NCBI RefSeq assembly: GCF_016613415.1
Contig: NZ_JACWCT010000129.1
Location: 1-50,146 of the forward strand
Length of the DNA: 50,146 nucleotides
Origin: Methylobacterium ajmalii
GTDB taxonomy: Bacteria > Pseudomonadota > Alphaproteobacteria > Rhizobiales > Beijerinckiaceae
Reading direction: 5' to 3'
In this document: one piece after another, positions 27,576 to 35,902 of the stretch
Position numbering within the stretch: position 1 is the first letter of the stretch
Layout: every line of letters begins with the position of its first letter
Notes under the pieces: generated by a model
Databases searched by the model: none
Seen by the model: only the letters and a program-made list of their open reading frames with translations
Told to the model about the DNA's origin: nothing
Made by a program: the position numbers and the translations under genes

Positions 27576-28913
27576 TCAGACCGCGTGCCGTACCGACAAA
27601 CCTTCGAGCGGCCGCGGATCCCGGGCCGGACGGCCGATCCGGGCGGCGAGCCCGGCCGCGACGAGGAACAGGGCCGCCTCGGTGACGAACACCGTCGCGT
27701 AGGCCGGCACCACCGTGCCGAAGGCGAGGCGGGCGAGGTCGACGCCCGCCGCGCCCAGGAAGCCGCCGAGCCCGAAGGCGATGCCCTGGGCCGCGCCCCA
27801 CACCCCCATCCGGGTGCCGTGGCGGCTCTCGCCGTCGGGAGCCCCGCCATGGCCGGCGAGCGCCATCATCGAGCCGATCGCCGCGACCGCGAACATGCCG
27901 TTGAACAGGCCGAGCCCGGCGACGCAGGTTCGCAGCGGCGCGCCCGGCCCCGCAAGGCCGCAGGCCGCGATGGCGGCGAGCGCCGCCGCCGAGCCGAGGC
28001 AGCCGGCGACGGTCCAGAGCCGCAGCGAGGCCAGCTTCCCGCGCCCGTTGGCGGTGACGAGCGCCACCAGGATCATGCCGGCGAGCACCCCGCCGTTCTG
28101 GAGACCCGAGAGCTTGGTGGTCGCCCCAGGCGAGAGCGCGAAGACGAGGCCGGCGAAGGGCTCGAGAATCAGTTCCTGCGCGCTGTAGGCGAGCATCGCC
28201 AGGAAGACGAACACCGTGAAGCGGCGCGCCTCCGGCTCGGCCCAGACCTCGGCCAGTACCCGGGCGAAGGGCCGTGCCGGCCCGGGCGGCTGCGGGGCCG
28301 CCGGGGCGCGGGCCGGCTCGACGCCCCACACCGCCGCGAGCGCGACCAGGAAGGCGATCAGCGACACGCCGCCCGAGACCGCGACGAGGCGCTCGCCCGA
28401 GAACGGGTCGAGGAGGTGCCCGGCGGTCGGCGCGGTGACGACGAAGCCGGCGATCATCATGATCCAGACGATCGTCGCGGCCGCGCCGCGGCGGTGGGGC
28501 GCGACGCCGGTGGAGAGCAGCACCAGGAGGGAGGTGCCGGCCGCCCCGACCCCGATGCCGACGGCGAGGAAGGACACGACGAGGACGACGAAGCCGAGCG
28601 CCGGCTGCCCGGCGACGAGCGCCGTGCCGAGGGCCGCCCCGAGCCCGCCGAGCGCCAGCAGCGCCATGCCGCCGACGATCCACGGCGTGCGGCGCCGGCC
28701 GAGATCCGAGCCGTAGCCCCAGCGCGGGCGCAAGATCTGCACGGCGTAGTGCAGCGCCACGAGCCCGCCGGGCAGGGCGGCGGGGAGTGCCAGTTCCACC
28801 ACCATCACCCGGTTGAGGGTCGAGGTGATCAGCACCACGATGGCGCCGAGGGCGGTCTGGACGAGGCCGAGGCGCACGATGGTACCCCAGCCGAAGCCGG
28901 TCGTCGCGCTCAT
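27576..28913 (-). CDS. PucC-family (BCD family MFS) photosynthesis carrier/assembly protein
   Basis: This 445-residue membrane protein has about 12 helices and the family start GTIVRLGLVQTALGAIVV followed by TSTLNRVMVVEL. Members assemble light-harvesting complexes or deliver bacteriochlorophyll. The place between bchG and bchP matches the bch2/orf428 paralogue of purple bacteria rather than lhaA, which is present separately at 41172. The ATG overlaps the bchG stop (ATGA). Confidence 0.88.
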   Translation of the reverse strand: MSATTGFGWGTIVRLGLVQTALGAIVVLITSTLNRVMVVELALPAALPGGLVALHYAVQILRPRWGYGSDLGRRRTPWIVGGMALLALGGLGAALGTALVAGQPALGFVVLVVSFLAVGIGVGAAGTSLLVLLSTGVAPHRRGAAATIVWIMMIAGFVVTAPTAGHLLDPFSGERLVAVSGGVSLIAFLVALAAVWGVEPARAPAAPQPPGPARPFARVLAEVWAEPEARRFTVFVFLAMLAYSAQELILEPFAGLVFALSPGATTKLSGLQNGGVLAGMILVALVTANGRGKLASLRLWTVAGCLGSAAALAAIAACGLAGPGAPLRTCVAGLGLFNGMFAVAAIGSMMALAGHGGAPDGESRHGTRMGVWGAAQGIAFGLGGFLGAAGVDLARLAFGTVVPAYATVFVTEAALFLVAAGLAARIGRPARDPRPLEGLSVRHAV

Positions 28914-29842
28914 GCGGCGCCTCCCTGCAGGGCGAGCGCCGCGGTGAGCATGCCGAGCACCGAGAGCAGCGTGCCGGTGCCGTTGTACCAGGCGGCCCAC
29001 CGGTGCGGATCGGACAGGAAGCGGCGCATCAGGACGCCCTGGCCGGCGAGCAGGGCGGCGACGAGGGCGGCGTGCCAGGGCATTCCCCAGGCCGCCAGCG
29101 CCGCGACGACCACGACCTGCGGCGCCGCCATGACGAGGCAGGCGAGGCGGGCGGCGCGGCCGGCGCCGAGCTGGACCGGCAGCGAGCGGATGCCGGTGCG
29201 CCGGTCGCCCTCCATCGACTTGAAGTCGTTGAGGGTCATGATGCCGTGGGCGCCCAGGCTGTAGAGCGCGGCGACGAGCACGATCCGCCCGTCCGGCAGG
29301 GCGCCCGCCATCACGGCGGTGCCGGTGAACCAGGGCAGGCCCTCGTAGCAGAGGCCGCAGGCGGCATTGCCCCACCAGCCGTTGCGCTTCAGCCGGAGCG
29401 GCGGCGCGCTGTAGGCCCAGGCGAGCGCCAGGCCGAACACGCCCGCGCCGAGCACCCAGGGACCGAGCAAGGCCGCGACGGCGAGCGACAGCAGCGTCCA
29501 GGCGAGCGCGACGAAGAGGCCCCAGCGGCCCGGCATGCGGCCCGAGGGGATCGGCCGGTCCGGCTCGTTGATGGCGTCGACGTGCCGGTCGAACCAGTCG
29601 TTCGCGGCCTGGCTGGTGGCGCAGACCAGGGGGCCGGCGAGCAGGATCCCGGCGAGGATCACCGGCCAGCGCCCCTGGACCGGGACGCCGGACGAGACCA
29701 CCCCGCAGGCGAAGGCCCACATCGGGGCGAACCAGGTGATCGGCTTGAGCAGTTCGAGGAGCGCGCCCGGCTCCGGCACCGCCGACGGCTTTGCCAGGAG
29801 CGGCGGCTTCGGCAGGGGCTTGAGCAGGGGCTCGGTCGACAT
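28910..29842 (-). CDS. bchG: Bacteriochlorophyll synthase (bacteriochlorophyllide geranylgeranyltransferase)
   Basis: This 310-residue UbiA-family prenyltransferase esterifies bacteriochlorophyllide with geranylgeranyl or phytyl diphosphate. Substrate and Mg motifs are NDWFDRHVDAINEPDRPIPSG and NDFKSMEGDRRTGIRSLPVQ; about eight or nine helices are visible. The N-terminus is a Pro/Lys-rich lead of about 25 residues. No Shine-Dalgarno sequence precedes the ATG. A PpsR-type site with a -35-like TTGACA lies only about 30 bp upstream. First gene of bchG-pucC-bchP-tspO. Confidence 0.94.
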   Translation of the reverse strand: MSTEPLLKPLPKPPLLAKPSAVPEPGALLELLKPITWFAPMWAFACGVVSSGVPVQGRWPVILAGILLAGPLVCATSQAANDWFDRHVDAINEPDRPIPSGRMPGRWGLFVALAWTLLSLAVAALLGPWVLGAGVFGLALAWAYSAPPLRLKRNGWWGNAACGLCYEGLPWFTGTAVMAGALPDGRIVLVAALYSLGAHGIMTLNDFKSMEGDRRTGIRSLPVQLGAGRAARLACLVMAAPQVVVVAALAAWGMPWHAALVAALLAGQGVLMRRFLSDPHRWAAWYNGTGTLLSVLGMLTAALALQGGAA

Positions 29843-29871
29843 GTCGGGAGGGTGGAACCGCCCCGCGCGAG

Positions 29872-29889
29872 TGTCAAGCGGACTTTACA
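29872..29889 (-). promoter_or_regulatory. PpsR/CrtJ-type operator before bchG
   Basis: TGT (29872-29874), 12 bp, then ACA (29887-29889) is an exact TGT-N12-ACA site. On the minus strand its TTGACA (complement of 29872-29877) reads as a -35 box for bchG. It lies in the 81-bp gap between ppsR and bchG. A repressor bound here would cover the promoter. Confidence 0.75.
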
Positions 29890-29923
29890 CTTCTGGCCGT
29901 GCCGTCACGCAAGCGTGCGCCGC

Positions 29924-31378
29924 TCAGGCGTCGGCGTCGTCGGGTTCCTCGGAGCCGTCGAGGTCGCCGAGGCCGTAGCGGCGCATCTTGGCGTAGAAGC
30001 CCTGGCGGCTCAGGCCCAGCATCTCGGCCGCCGAGGCGCGGTTGTCGTGGGTGATGCGCAAAGCCGCCTCGATGCACAGCCGCTCGATCAGGTCGGTGGT
30101 CTCGCGCACCAGCGCCTTCATCGAGACGCGGCCGACGAGCTCGGTCATGTGCTCGACCGAGCGCGGCAGCTCGCGCCCGCCCGGCAGGCTCCCGGGCATC
30201 GCGGCGGCGACGCGCCGGGGCAGGCTGCGCAGGGTGAAGCCGAAGCAGGGCCGGTCGCCCCCCGGCACCGAGACCGCCGCGACCTCGACCTCGTCCACCG
30301 CCCCGAACTCGCCCCGCACCACGGTGGCGAAGTGGCGCACCGCGCCGTGCTCGGCGAGCGTCGTGAAGAGCGCCGCGATCTCGGTGCCCTCGCGCCCCAG
30401 CCAGCGATCGAGCGATTCGCCCTTGGCCTGGTGCTCGGTGGCGAGCTGGGCGAGGTCGAGGAAGGCGGCGTTGACCCCGATGATGCGACGGTCGCGGTCG
30501 GTGACGACGAAGCCCTCGGGCATCGCCTCGATCACGTCGAGCGCCCCCGAGCGCAGGGCCGCCGGGCTCTCGACCGGCGCGAGCGGGCTGAGGCGGACGA
30601 GAACGCTCGTCCCCGCCTCCTCGCGGAACAGGGTGGCGGAGACCCGCGCCTCGCCGCGCCGCTGGGCGAGCCGGGCGGCGAGGTCCTCGGCCTGGCCGGT
30701 CAGGCGCAGGCCGACGAGCAGCGCCTGGACGGCGCGGGCGCTCTCGGGCTCGAACAGGTCGACGAGGTCGCGCCCGACGACGCGCTTGACCGCCCGGCCG
30801 AGCAGGCGGGCGGCGGCCGGGTTGACCTCGCCGATGCGGCGGGTCGCGGCGTCGACGATCAGGATCGGCTCGCCGGCGAGCTGGAACAGCACCCGGTAGC
30901 GGGTCTCGGCACCGCGCAGGCGGGCGTAGTCGCGCTCGAGCGCCTGCTGCGAGTCCGTCAGCCGCTGCTGCAGGGCCGAGAGCGCCCGCAGGTCGCGGCC
31001 GATCACGATGATGCGGTCGTCGTCGGGCACCCGCAGGGCAGCGTAGCGGATCGGCACGTCGGCGCCGCCCTGCGCCGAGGGGTGGTTGACCTGGCGCCAG
31101 CGCGTGACGGCGCCGGGCTCCGCATCCTCGATCAGGCGCAGGACCTTGGGCCGGCTCTCCACCGTCACGGTATCGATCCAGCGCCGCCCGAGCCAGGTCT
31201 CGCCGGCCTCCTCGGACAGGCCGTCGGCTCCGAAGGCGGCGTCGCGGATCACCCCGTCGCCGTCGACCACGAGGGACACGTCGCTGGCGGCAGCGACGAG
31301 GCTGCCCGTCATCCGGGGATCGAGGCGGGAGACGGCATCTCGAAGCACCGCGAAAGATTCCTTCGCAGCAGGGCTCAC
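29924..31378 (-). CDS. ppsR: Photosynthesis repressor PpsR/CrtJ
   Basis: This is a transcription factor of about 484 residues with tandem PAS domains (for example FQLAGEPILIVDAATRRIGEVN and GFVVTDRDRRIIGVNAAF). A Fis-type helix-turn-helix lies at the C-terminus (ASAAEMLGLSRQGFYAKMRRYG). It represses bch, crt and puc genes in air through TGT-N12-ACA sites. A cysteine just before the recognition helices (IERLCIEAALRIT) corresponds to the redox Cys of CrtJ; another is in DRPCFGF. I prefer GTG 31378, because the frame open to 31489 would overlap aerR and lies outside the homologous region. No clear ribosome site is seen. Confidence 0.9.
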   Translation of the reverse strand: MSPAAKESFAVLRDAVSRLDPRMTGSLVAAASDVSLVVDGDGVIRDAAFGADGLSEEAGETWLGRRWIDTVTVESRPKVLRLIEDAEPGAVTRWRQVNHPSAQGGADVPIRYAALRVPDDDRIIVIGRDLRALSALQQRLTDSQQALERDYARLRGAETRYRVLFQLAGEPILIVDAATRRIGEVNPAAARLLGRAVKRVVGRDLVDLFEPESARAVQALLVGLRLTGQAEDLAARLAQRRGEARVSATLFREEAGTSVLVRLSPLAPVESPAALRSGALDVIEAMPEGFVVTDRDRRIIGVNAAFLDLAQLATEHQAKGESLDRWLGREGTEIAALFTTLAEHGAVRHFATVVRGEFGAVDEVEVAAVSVPGGDRPCFGFTLRSLPRRVAAAMPGSLPGGRELPRSVEHMTELVGRVSMKALVRETTDLIERLCIEAALRITHDNRASAAEMLGLSRQGFYAKMRRYGLGDLDGSEEPDDADA

Positions 31379-31427
31379 GGGTCTGTTCAAGGGCCACCAA
31401 AACGCCGGACCGCACCGAACAGGTCTT

Positions 31428-32330
31428 TCAGCAGGCTCTAATCCGCAGATCAAGCAAGCTTTGCAAGATTCCGGGCGCCTGTCGCGCATCCTCGACAGCC
31501 GCGTCGGCGCCGACGAGCCGGATCCGGTCCGGCCGGCCGGCGAAGGCGGGGCCGCCGACGACCACCCGCAGGTCGCGGTTGCGCGAGGCGCGCCGCAGCA
31601 CCGGGACCGCCAGCGCCAGGCGCTCGACGTGGACGTCGCAGGACAGTGACAGGCCGAGCACGTCGAACCATTCGGCGCGCAGCCGCTCGATCGCGTCGGT
31701 GAGGCAGGGCTCGAAGCTCGTCGCCACGTCCCAGCCGGTCTCGCCGAGGAAGTGGGCGGTCAGCGTCAGCCCGAAGGTGTGAGTCTCGCCGGGAGCGGGT
31801 GCGAGCAGGACCCGCCGGCTCGCCGGATCGACCGGCCGCGGATCGAGGCAGTGCGTCTCGAGGTCGTGGACGAGGCGGCGCAGGCGGGCCATCGCGGTCG
31901 TCACCTGGACGAAGTCGCAGACGTCCTCCTCCCACAGCCGGCCGATATGCCGGGCCGTGGGGGCGAGGAGCCCGGTCAGCACCTCCTCGAGGCTCATGCC
32001 CTCGTCGAGGAGGCTGCGGACCTCGGCCAGCACGTCCCGGTCCTCGGGCAGCAGCAGCAGGGTGCCGAGGCGGAGGATGTCGTCGGCCGCGCACGGGCGT
32101 GATGAGAGCCGGCGCACCGGGCGCTCGCCGCGATGGGCGAGCATCAGTCGCGGGATGATCTCGGCCTCGACGACCTCGGCGAGGTCGTCGCGCCACCGTA
32201 GCCTCCTGCGTACTCCCCCGGAGTTTATTTCGCAGGAAGGCCTGTCGTGAGAAGACCTGTCGTGGAAGGTCTGCTCGCGGGCACCCGTCCTACCGCTGGG
32301 CCTGGTGCCGTGCTGCGCTTGATCTCCCAC
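31428..32330 (-). CDS. ppaA: AerR/PpaA-type B12-binding photosynthesis regulator
   Basis: This protein of about 300 residues has an AerR-like helical cap (HIGRLWEEDVCDFVQVTTAMARLRRLV). A cobalamin-binding Rossmann domain follows (APAPGETHTFGLTLTAHFL; DVLGLSLSCD; VVVGGPAFAGRPD). AerR/PpaA proteins bind cobalamin and antagonise PpsR in a light-dependent way. At the place where CarH has the W-x9-EH motif, this protein has W followed by VT, as in AerR-type members. GTG 32330 is chosen because GGGGAGG ends 5 nt before it. It directly precedes ppsR in the same orientation, the usual arrangement. Confidence 0.88.
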   Translation of the reverse strand: MGDQAQHGTRPSGRTGAREQTFHDRSSHDRPSCEINSGGVRRRLRWRDDLAEVVEAEIIPRLMLAHRGERPVRRLSSRPCAADDILRLGTLLLLPEDRDVLAEVRSLLDEGMSLEEVLTGLLAPTARHIGRLWEEDVCDFVQVTTAMARLRRLVHDLETHCLDPRPVDPASRRVLLAPAPGETHTFGLTLTAHFLGETGWDVATSFEPCLTDAIERLRAEWFDVLGLSLSCDVHVERLALAVPVLRRASRNRDLRVVVGGPAFAGRPDRIRLVGADAAVEDARQAPGILQSLLDLRIRAC

Positions 32331-32506
32331 CAGCACCTCCCCGATGCGCAGGAAAACCGGTTCTGCTCGACCTTGTATCGGGTTCTTCTACGCTGGGAGC
32401 GCCTTAGGTCGGGTGGCGTCATCCGCTTTCCTTGCAGGATACATCTCCGGCGTGCGGCTGCAAGGCACTTTCGCGAGAGGTTCCGAGGATTGTCACGATC
32501 ACTAAC

Positions 32507-32548
32507 TGTCAACTTAGGTTGACACTCCGGGCTCGCCGGTCCTAGGCT
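32507..32548 (+). promoter_or_regulatory. PpsR operator overlapping the bchF promoter
   Basis: TGTCAACTTAGGTTGACA (32507-32524) has perfect 7-bp arms and fits TGT-N12-ACA. Its right end is a perfect TTGACA -35 (32519-32524), with TAGGCT 18 bp on (32543-32548) as a weak -10. The mirror-image TTGACA on the other strand could serve leftward aerR-ppsR. The rest of the 269-bp aerR-bchF gap holds no gene. Confidence 0.8.
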
Positions 32549-32599
32549 TCCCTCATCGGCATCCGCGGTCAACGCGGGTCGGCCAGGAGGGCAGGCGCG

Positions 32600-33091
32600 A
32601 TGGCGACGTCCACGGATCGGCCGTTTCTCTACAGCGAGGCCGAGCGCCGCCGCCGCGACGCCTCGCCCTGGACCCTGGTCCAGGGCGTGCTCGCCCCGTT
32701 GCAATTCGCGGTCTTCCTGGTGAGCCTTGCCCTGGTCTCGCGCACGCTGGCCACCGGCGAGGGCGTGGCGCTTGCCAACGCCTCGGTCGTCGCCAAGACC
32801 CTCGCGCTCTACGCCATCATGGTCACCGGCTCCCTGTGGGAGAAGGCGGTGTTCGGGCGCTACCTCTTCGCCCCGGCCTTCTACTGGGAGGACGTGGTGA
32901 GCATGCTGGTGCTGGCGCTCCACACCGCCTACCTGGTGGCGCTGGCCACCGGCGCGCTCGCCACCACCGGGCTGATGCTGCTCGCGCTCTCGGCCTACGC
33001 CACCTACCTGGTCAATGCCGGCCAGTTCCTGCTCAAGCTGCGGGCGGCCCGCCTGCAGGCACCCGCCTACGCGATGGGGGCGGCGCGATGA
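32600..33091 (+). CDS. bchF: 3-vinyl bacteriochlorophyllide hydratase
   Basis: This 163-residue membrane enzyme hydrates the C3 vinyl group on the way to bacteriochlorophyllide a. BchF hallmarks are RRRRDASPWTLVQGVLAPLQF and GSLWEKAVFGRYLFAPAFYWEDVVSM, with four hydrophobic segments. AGGAGG (32585-32590) sets the start. First gene of the long rightward photosynthesis operon, under the PpsR site. It overlaps bchN by 4 bp (ATGA). Confidence 0.93.
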   Translation: MATSTDRPFLYSEAERRRRDASPWTLVQGVLAPLQFAVFLVSLALVSRTLATGEGVALANASVVAKTLALYAIMVTGSLWEKAVFGRYLFAPAFYWEDVVSMLVLALHTAYLVALATGALATTGLMLLALSAYATYLVNAGQFLLKLRAARLQAPAYAMGAAR

Positions 33092-34362
33092 CGGCGCTGG
33101 CGTCCGCTCACCCGTCCGCGGTCCCCTGCGGCCCCGAGATCCGCCACGAGCGCGGCCAGCGGGCGGTCTTCTGCGGGCTCACCGGCATCGTCTGGCTGCA
33201 CCGCAAGATCCAGGACGCCTTCTTCCTGGTGGTCGGCTCGCGCACCTGCGCGCACCTGATCCAGTCGGCGGCGGGCGTCATGATCTTCGCCGAGCCGCGA
33301 TTCGCCACCGCGATCATCGAGGAGCGCGACCTCGCCGGCCTCGCCGACGCGCACGAGGAGCTGGACCGCGTCGTGCGCCGCCTGCTGGAGCGCCGGCCCG
33401 ACATCAGGCTCCTGTTCCTCGTCGGCTCCTGCCCCTCCGAGGTGATCAAGCTCGATCTCGGCCGGGCCGCGACGCGCCTCTCCGGCACCTTCGCGCCCGA
33501 CGTGCGGGTCTTGAGCTACTCCGGCAGCGGCATCGAGACGACCTTCACCCAAGGGGAAGACGCCTGCCTCGCCGCCCTGGTGCCGGATCTGCCCCGGAGC
33601 CAGGATGCCTCCCTCCTCGTCGTCGGGGCGCTGGCCGACGTGGTCGAGGACCAGTTCGCGCGGCTCTTCGGCGATCTCGGCATCGGCAACGTCCGCTTCC
33701 TGCCCGGGCGCCGGGCGGCGGACCGGGCGCCGGTCGGCCCGAACACCCGCTACCTCCTCGCCCAGCCCTTCCTCACCGACACCGCCCGGGCGCTGGAGGA
33801 TCGCGGTGCCGCCCGCATCCCGGCCCCGTTCCCGCTCGGCGCCGAGGGCACGACCCTGTGGCTCTCGGCCGCCGCCCACGCGTTCGGGATCCCGTCCGCC
33901 CGCCTCGCCGCGGTCACCGAGGCCGGCCGCGCCCGCGCGGCGCGGGCGCTCGCGGCCCATCGCGACCGGCTCGCCGGCAAGCGGGTGTTCTTCTTCCCCG
34001 ATTCGCAGCTCGAAGTGCCGCTCGCCCGCTTCCTGTCGCGGGAGATGGGCGCGGCGCTGATCGAGGTCGGCACGCCCTACCTGCATCGCGGCCACCTCGC
34101 CGAGGACCTGGCGCTCCTCCCCGACGGCACCCGGGTGACCGAGGGCCAGAGCCTCGACGACCAGCTCGACCGCTGCCGGGCGGCCCGGCCCGACCTGACG
34201 ATCTGCGGGCTCGGCCTCGCCAACCCGCTCGAGGCCGAGGATCTGGTCACCAAGTGGTCGATCGAGCTCCTGTTCACCCCGATCCAGGGCTACGAGCAGG
34301 CCGGCGACCTCGCCGGGCTGTTCACTCGCCCCCTCGCGCGCCGCGCGCGGCTGGAGGGTTGA
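33088..34362 (+). CDS. bchN: Light-independent protochlorophyllide reductase subunit N
   Basis: This 424-residue NifD-like subunit of DPOR reduces ring D of protochlorophyllide. The three cysteines that hold the NB [4Fe-4S] cluster are C29 (VFCGLTG), C54 (RTCAHL) and C115 (GSCPSEV), matching known spacing. Partner subunits BchB and BchL are in the same operon. The ATG overlaps the bchF stop; bchB follows after 4 bp. Confidence 0.95.
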   Translation: MTALASAHPSAVPCGPEIRHERGQRAVFCGLTGIVWLHRKIQDAFFLVVGSRTCAHLIQSAAGVMIFAEPRFATAIIEERDLAGLADAHEELDRVVRRLLERRPDIRLLFLVGSCPSEVIKLDLGRAATRLSGTFAPDVRVLSYSGSGIETTFTQGEDACLAALVPDLPRSQDASLLVVGALADVVEDQFARLFGDLGIGNVRFLPGRRAADRAPVGPNTRYLLAQPFLTDTARALEDRGAARIPAPFPLGAEGTTLWLSAAAHAFGIPSARLAAVTEAGRARAARALAAHRDRLAGKRVFFFPDSQLEVPLARFLSREMGAALIEVGTPYLHRGHLAEDLALLPDGTRVTEGQSLDDQLDRCRAARPDLTICGLGLANPLEAEDLVTKWSIELLFTPIQGYEQAGDLAGLFTRPLARRARLEG

Positions 34363-34366
34363 CGCC

Positions 34367-35902
34367 ATGCAGCTCACGCTCTGGACCTACGAGGGGCCTC
34401 CCCATATCGGCGCCATGCGGGTCGCCACCGCGATGCGGGGCCTGCACTACGTGCTGCACGCGCCGCAGGGCGACACCTACGCCGACCTGCTCTTCACCAT
34501 GATCGAGCGGCACGGCGCCCGCCCGCCGGTGACCTACACCACCTTCCAGGCCCGCGACCTCGGGTCCGACACCGCCGAGATCTTCAAGCAGGCGGTCGCC
34601 GCCGCCTATGGCCGCTTCCGGCCCCAGGCGATGATCGTCGGCGCCTCCTGCACCGCCGAACTGTTGCAGGACGATCCGGGCGGGCTGTCGAAGGCGCTCG
34701 GCCTGCCGATCCCGGTGATCCCGCTGGAGCTGCCCGCCTACCAGAAGAAGGAGAACTGGGGGGCGTCGGAGACTTTCTATCGCCTCGTGCGCACGCTCGC
34801 CCCCGCCGCACCCGCCCCGGAGCGGCCCAAGGCCAGCTGCAACATCCTCGGGCCGACCTCGCTCGGATTCCGCCACCGCGACGACCTGCGCGAGGTGCGC
34901 GGGCTGCTCGCCGAACTCGGCATCGCCGTCAACGTGGTGGCACCGCTCGGCGCCACGCCGGCCGATCTCGGGCGGCTCGGGCAGGCGGCCTTCAACGTCG
35001 TGCTCTATCCGGAGGTGGCCCGCAACGCGGCGCAATGGCTGGAAAAGACCCACGGCCAGCCCTTCGTCGAGACCGCGCCGATCGGCGTGAAGGGCACCAC
35101 CGCCTTCGTCGAGGCGGTGGCGGCGCTCGCCGGTATCGACCCGGCGCCGGTCCTCGACGGGGAGGGCTCGCGCCTGACGTGGTACGCGCGCTCGGTCGAT
35201 TCGACCTATCTCACGGGCAAGCGCGTCTTCGTCTTCGGCGACGCCACCCACGCCATCGCGGCGGCCCGGGTCGCGGCGCGCGAGATCGGCTTCTCCGTCG
35301 TCGGTCTCGGCACCTATTCGCGCGAATTCGCCCGCGAGGTCCGGGCGGAGGCCGCCGAGCACGGCATCGAGGCGCTGGTCACCGACGATTACCTCGCGGT
35401 CGAGGCGGCGATCGCCGCGGCGCAGCCGGAGCTGGTGCTCGGCACCCAGATGGAGCGCCACGTCGCCAAGCGGCTCGGCATCCCCTGCGCGGTGATCTCG
35501 GCGCCGATGCACGTCCAGGACGTGCCGGCCCGCCACGCCCCCCAGATGGGGTTCGAGGGCGCGAATGTGCTCTTCGACACCTTCGTCCACCCGCTGATGA
35601 TGGGGCTGGAAGAGCACCTGTTGGCGATGTTCCGGGACGACCCGGAATTCCATGACGGCGTCGCCCCTTCACATCTCGGCGGAGCGCCGCGCGAGGAGGC
35701 CGAGACCGCGGTCGTTGCCGCGCCTGTCACCGCCGCGACGCCGGTGGTCTGGTCGATCGAGGCCGAGCGCGAACTGAAGAAGGTCCCGTTCTTCGTGCGG
35801 GGCAAGGCCCGCCACAACACCGAACGCTACGCCCGCGAGCGGGCGCTCCCGCTCATCACCGTCGAGACCCTGTACGATGCCAAAGCGCATTTCAGCCGGT
35901 GA
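34367..35902 (+). CDS. bchB: Light-independent protochlorophyllide reductase subunit B
   Basis: This is the 511-residue NifK-like DPOR subunit. D36 (PQGDTYADL) is the unusual aspartate ligand of the NB cluster, complementing the three BchN cysteines. VFVFGDATHA and GTQMERHVAKRLGIPCAVISAP are further family marks, and a C-terminal helix domain (WSIEAERELKKVPFFVRGKAR) is present. It overlaps the bchH start by 26 bp. Confidence 0.95.
   Translation: MQLTLWTYEGPPHIGAMRVATAMRGLHYVLHAPQGDTYADLLFTMIERHGARPPVTYTTFQARDLGSDTAEIFKQAVAAAYGRFRPQAMIVGASCTAELLQDDPGGLSKALGLPIPVIPLELPAYQKKENWGASETFYRLVRTLAPAAPAPERPKASCNILGPTSLGFRHRDDLREVRGLLAELGIAVNVVAPLGATPADLGRLGQAAFNVVLYPEVARNAAQWLEKTHGQPFVETAPIGVKGTTAFVEAVAALAGIDPAPVLDGEGSRLTWYARSVDSTYLTGKRVFVFGDATHAIAAARVAAREIGFSVVGLGTYSREFAREVRAEAAEHGIEALVTDDYLAVEAAIAAAQPELVLGTQMERHVAKRLGIPCAVISAPMHVQDVPARHAPQMGFEGANVLFDTFVHPLMMGLEEHLLAMFRDDPEFHDGVAPSHLGGAPREEAETAVVAAPVTAATPVVWSIEAERELKKVPFFVRGKARHNTERYARERALPLITVETLYDAKAHFSR

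Noticed and set aside
31379..31489. Upstream ATG for ppsR at 31489
   Set aside because: It would overlap aerR by 62 bp and add residues without homology; GTG 31378 fits better, though no clear ribosome site is seen.
32491..32508. Second TGT triplet (TGTCACGATC...) beside the bchF operator, considered as a tandem PpsR site
   Set aside because: The triplet 12 bp downstream is CTG, not ACA.
32225..32923. Minus-strand frame across the bchF promoter region
   Set aside because: It runs through the PpsR site and opposite bchF; no ribosome site and no motifs.
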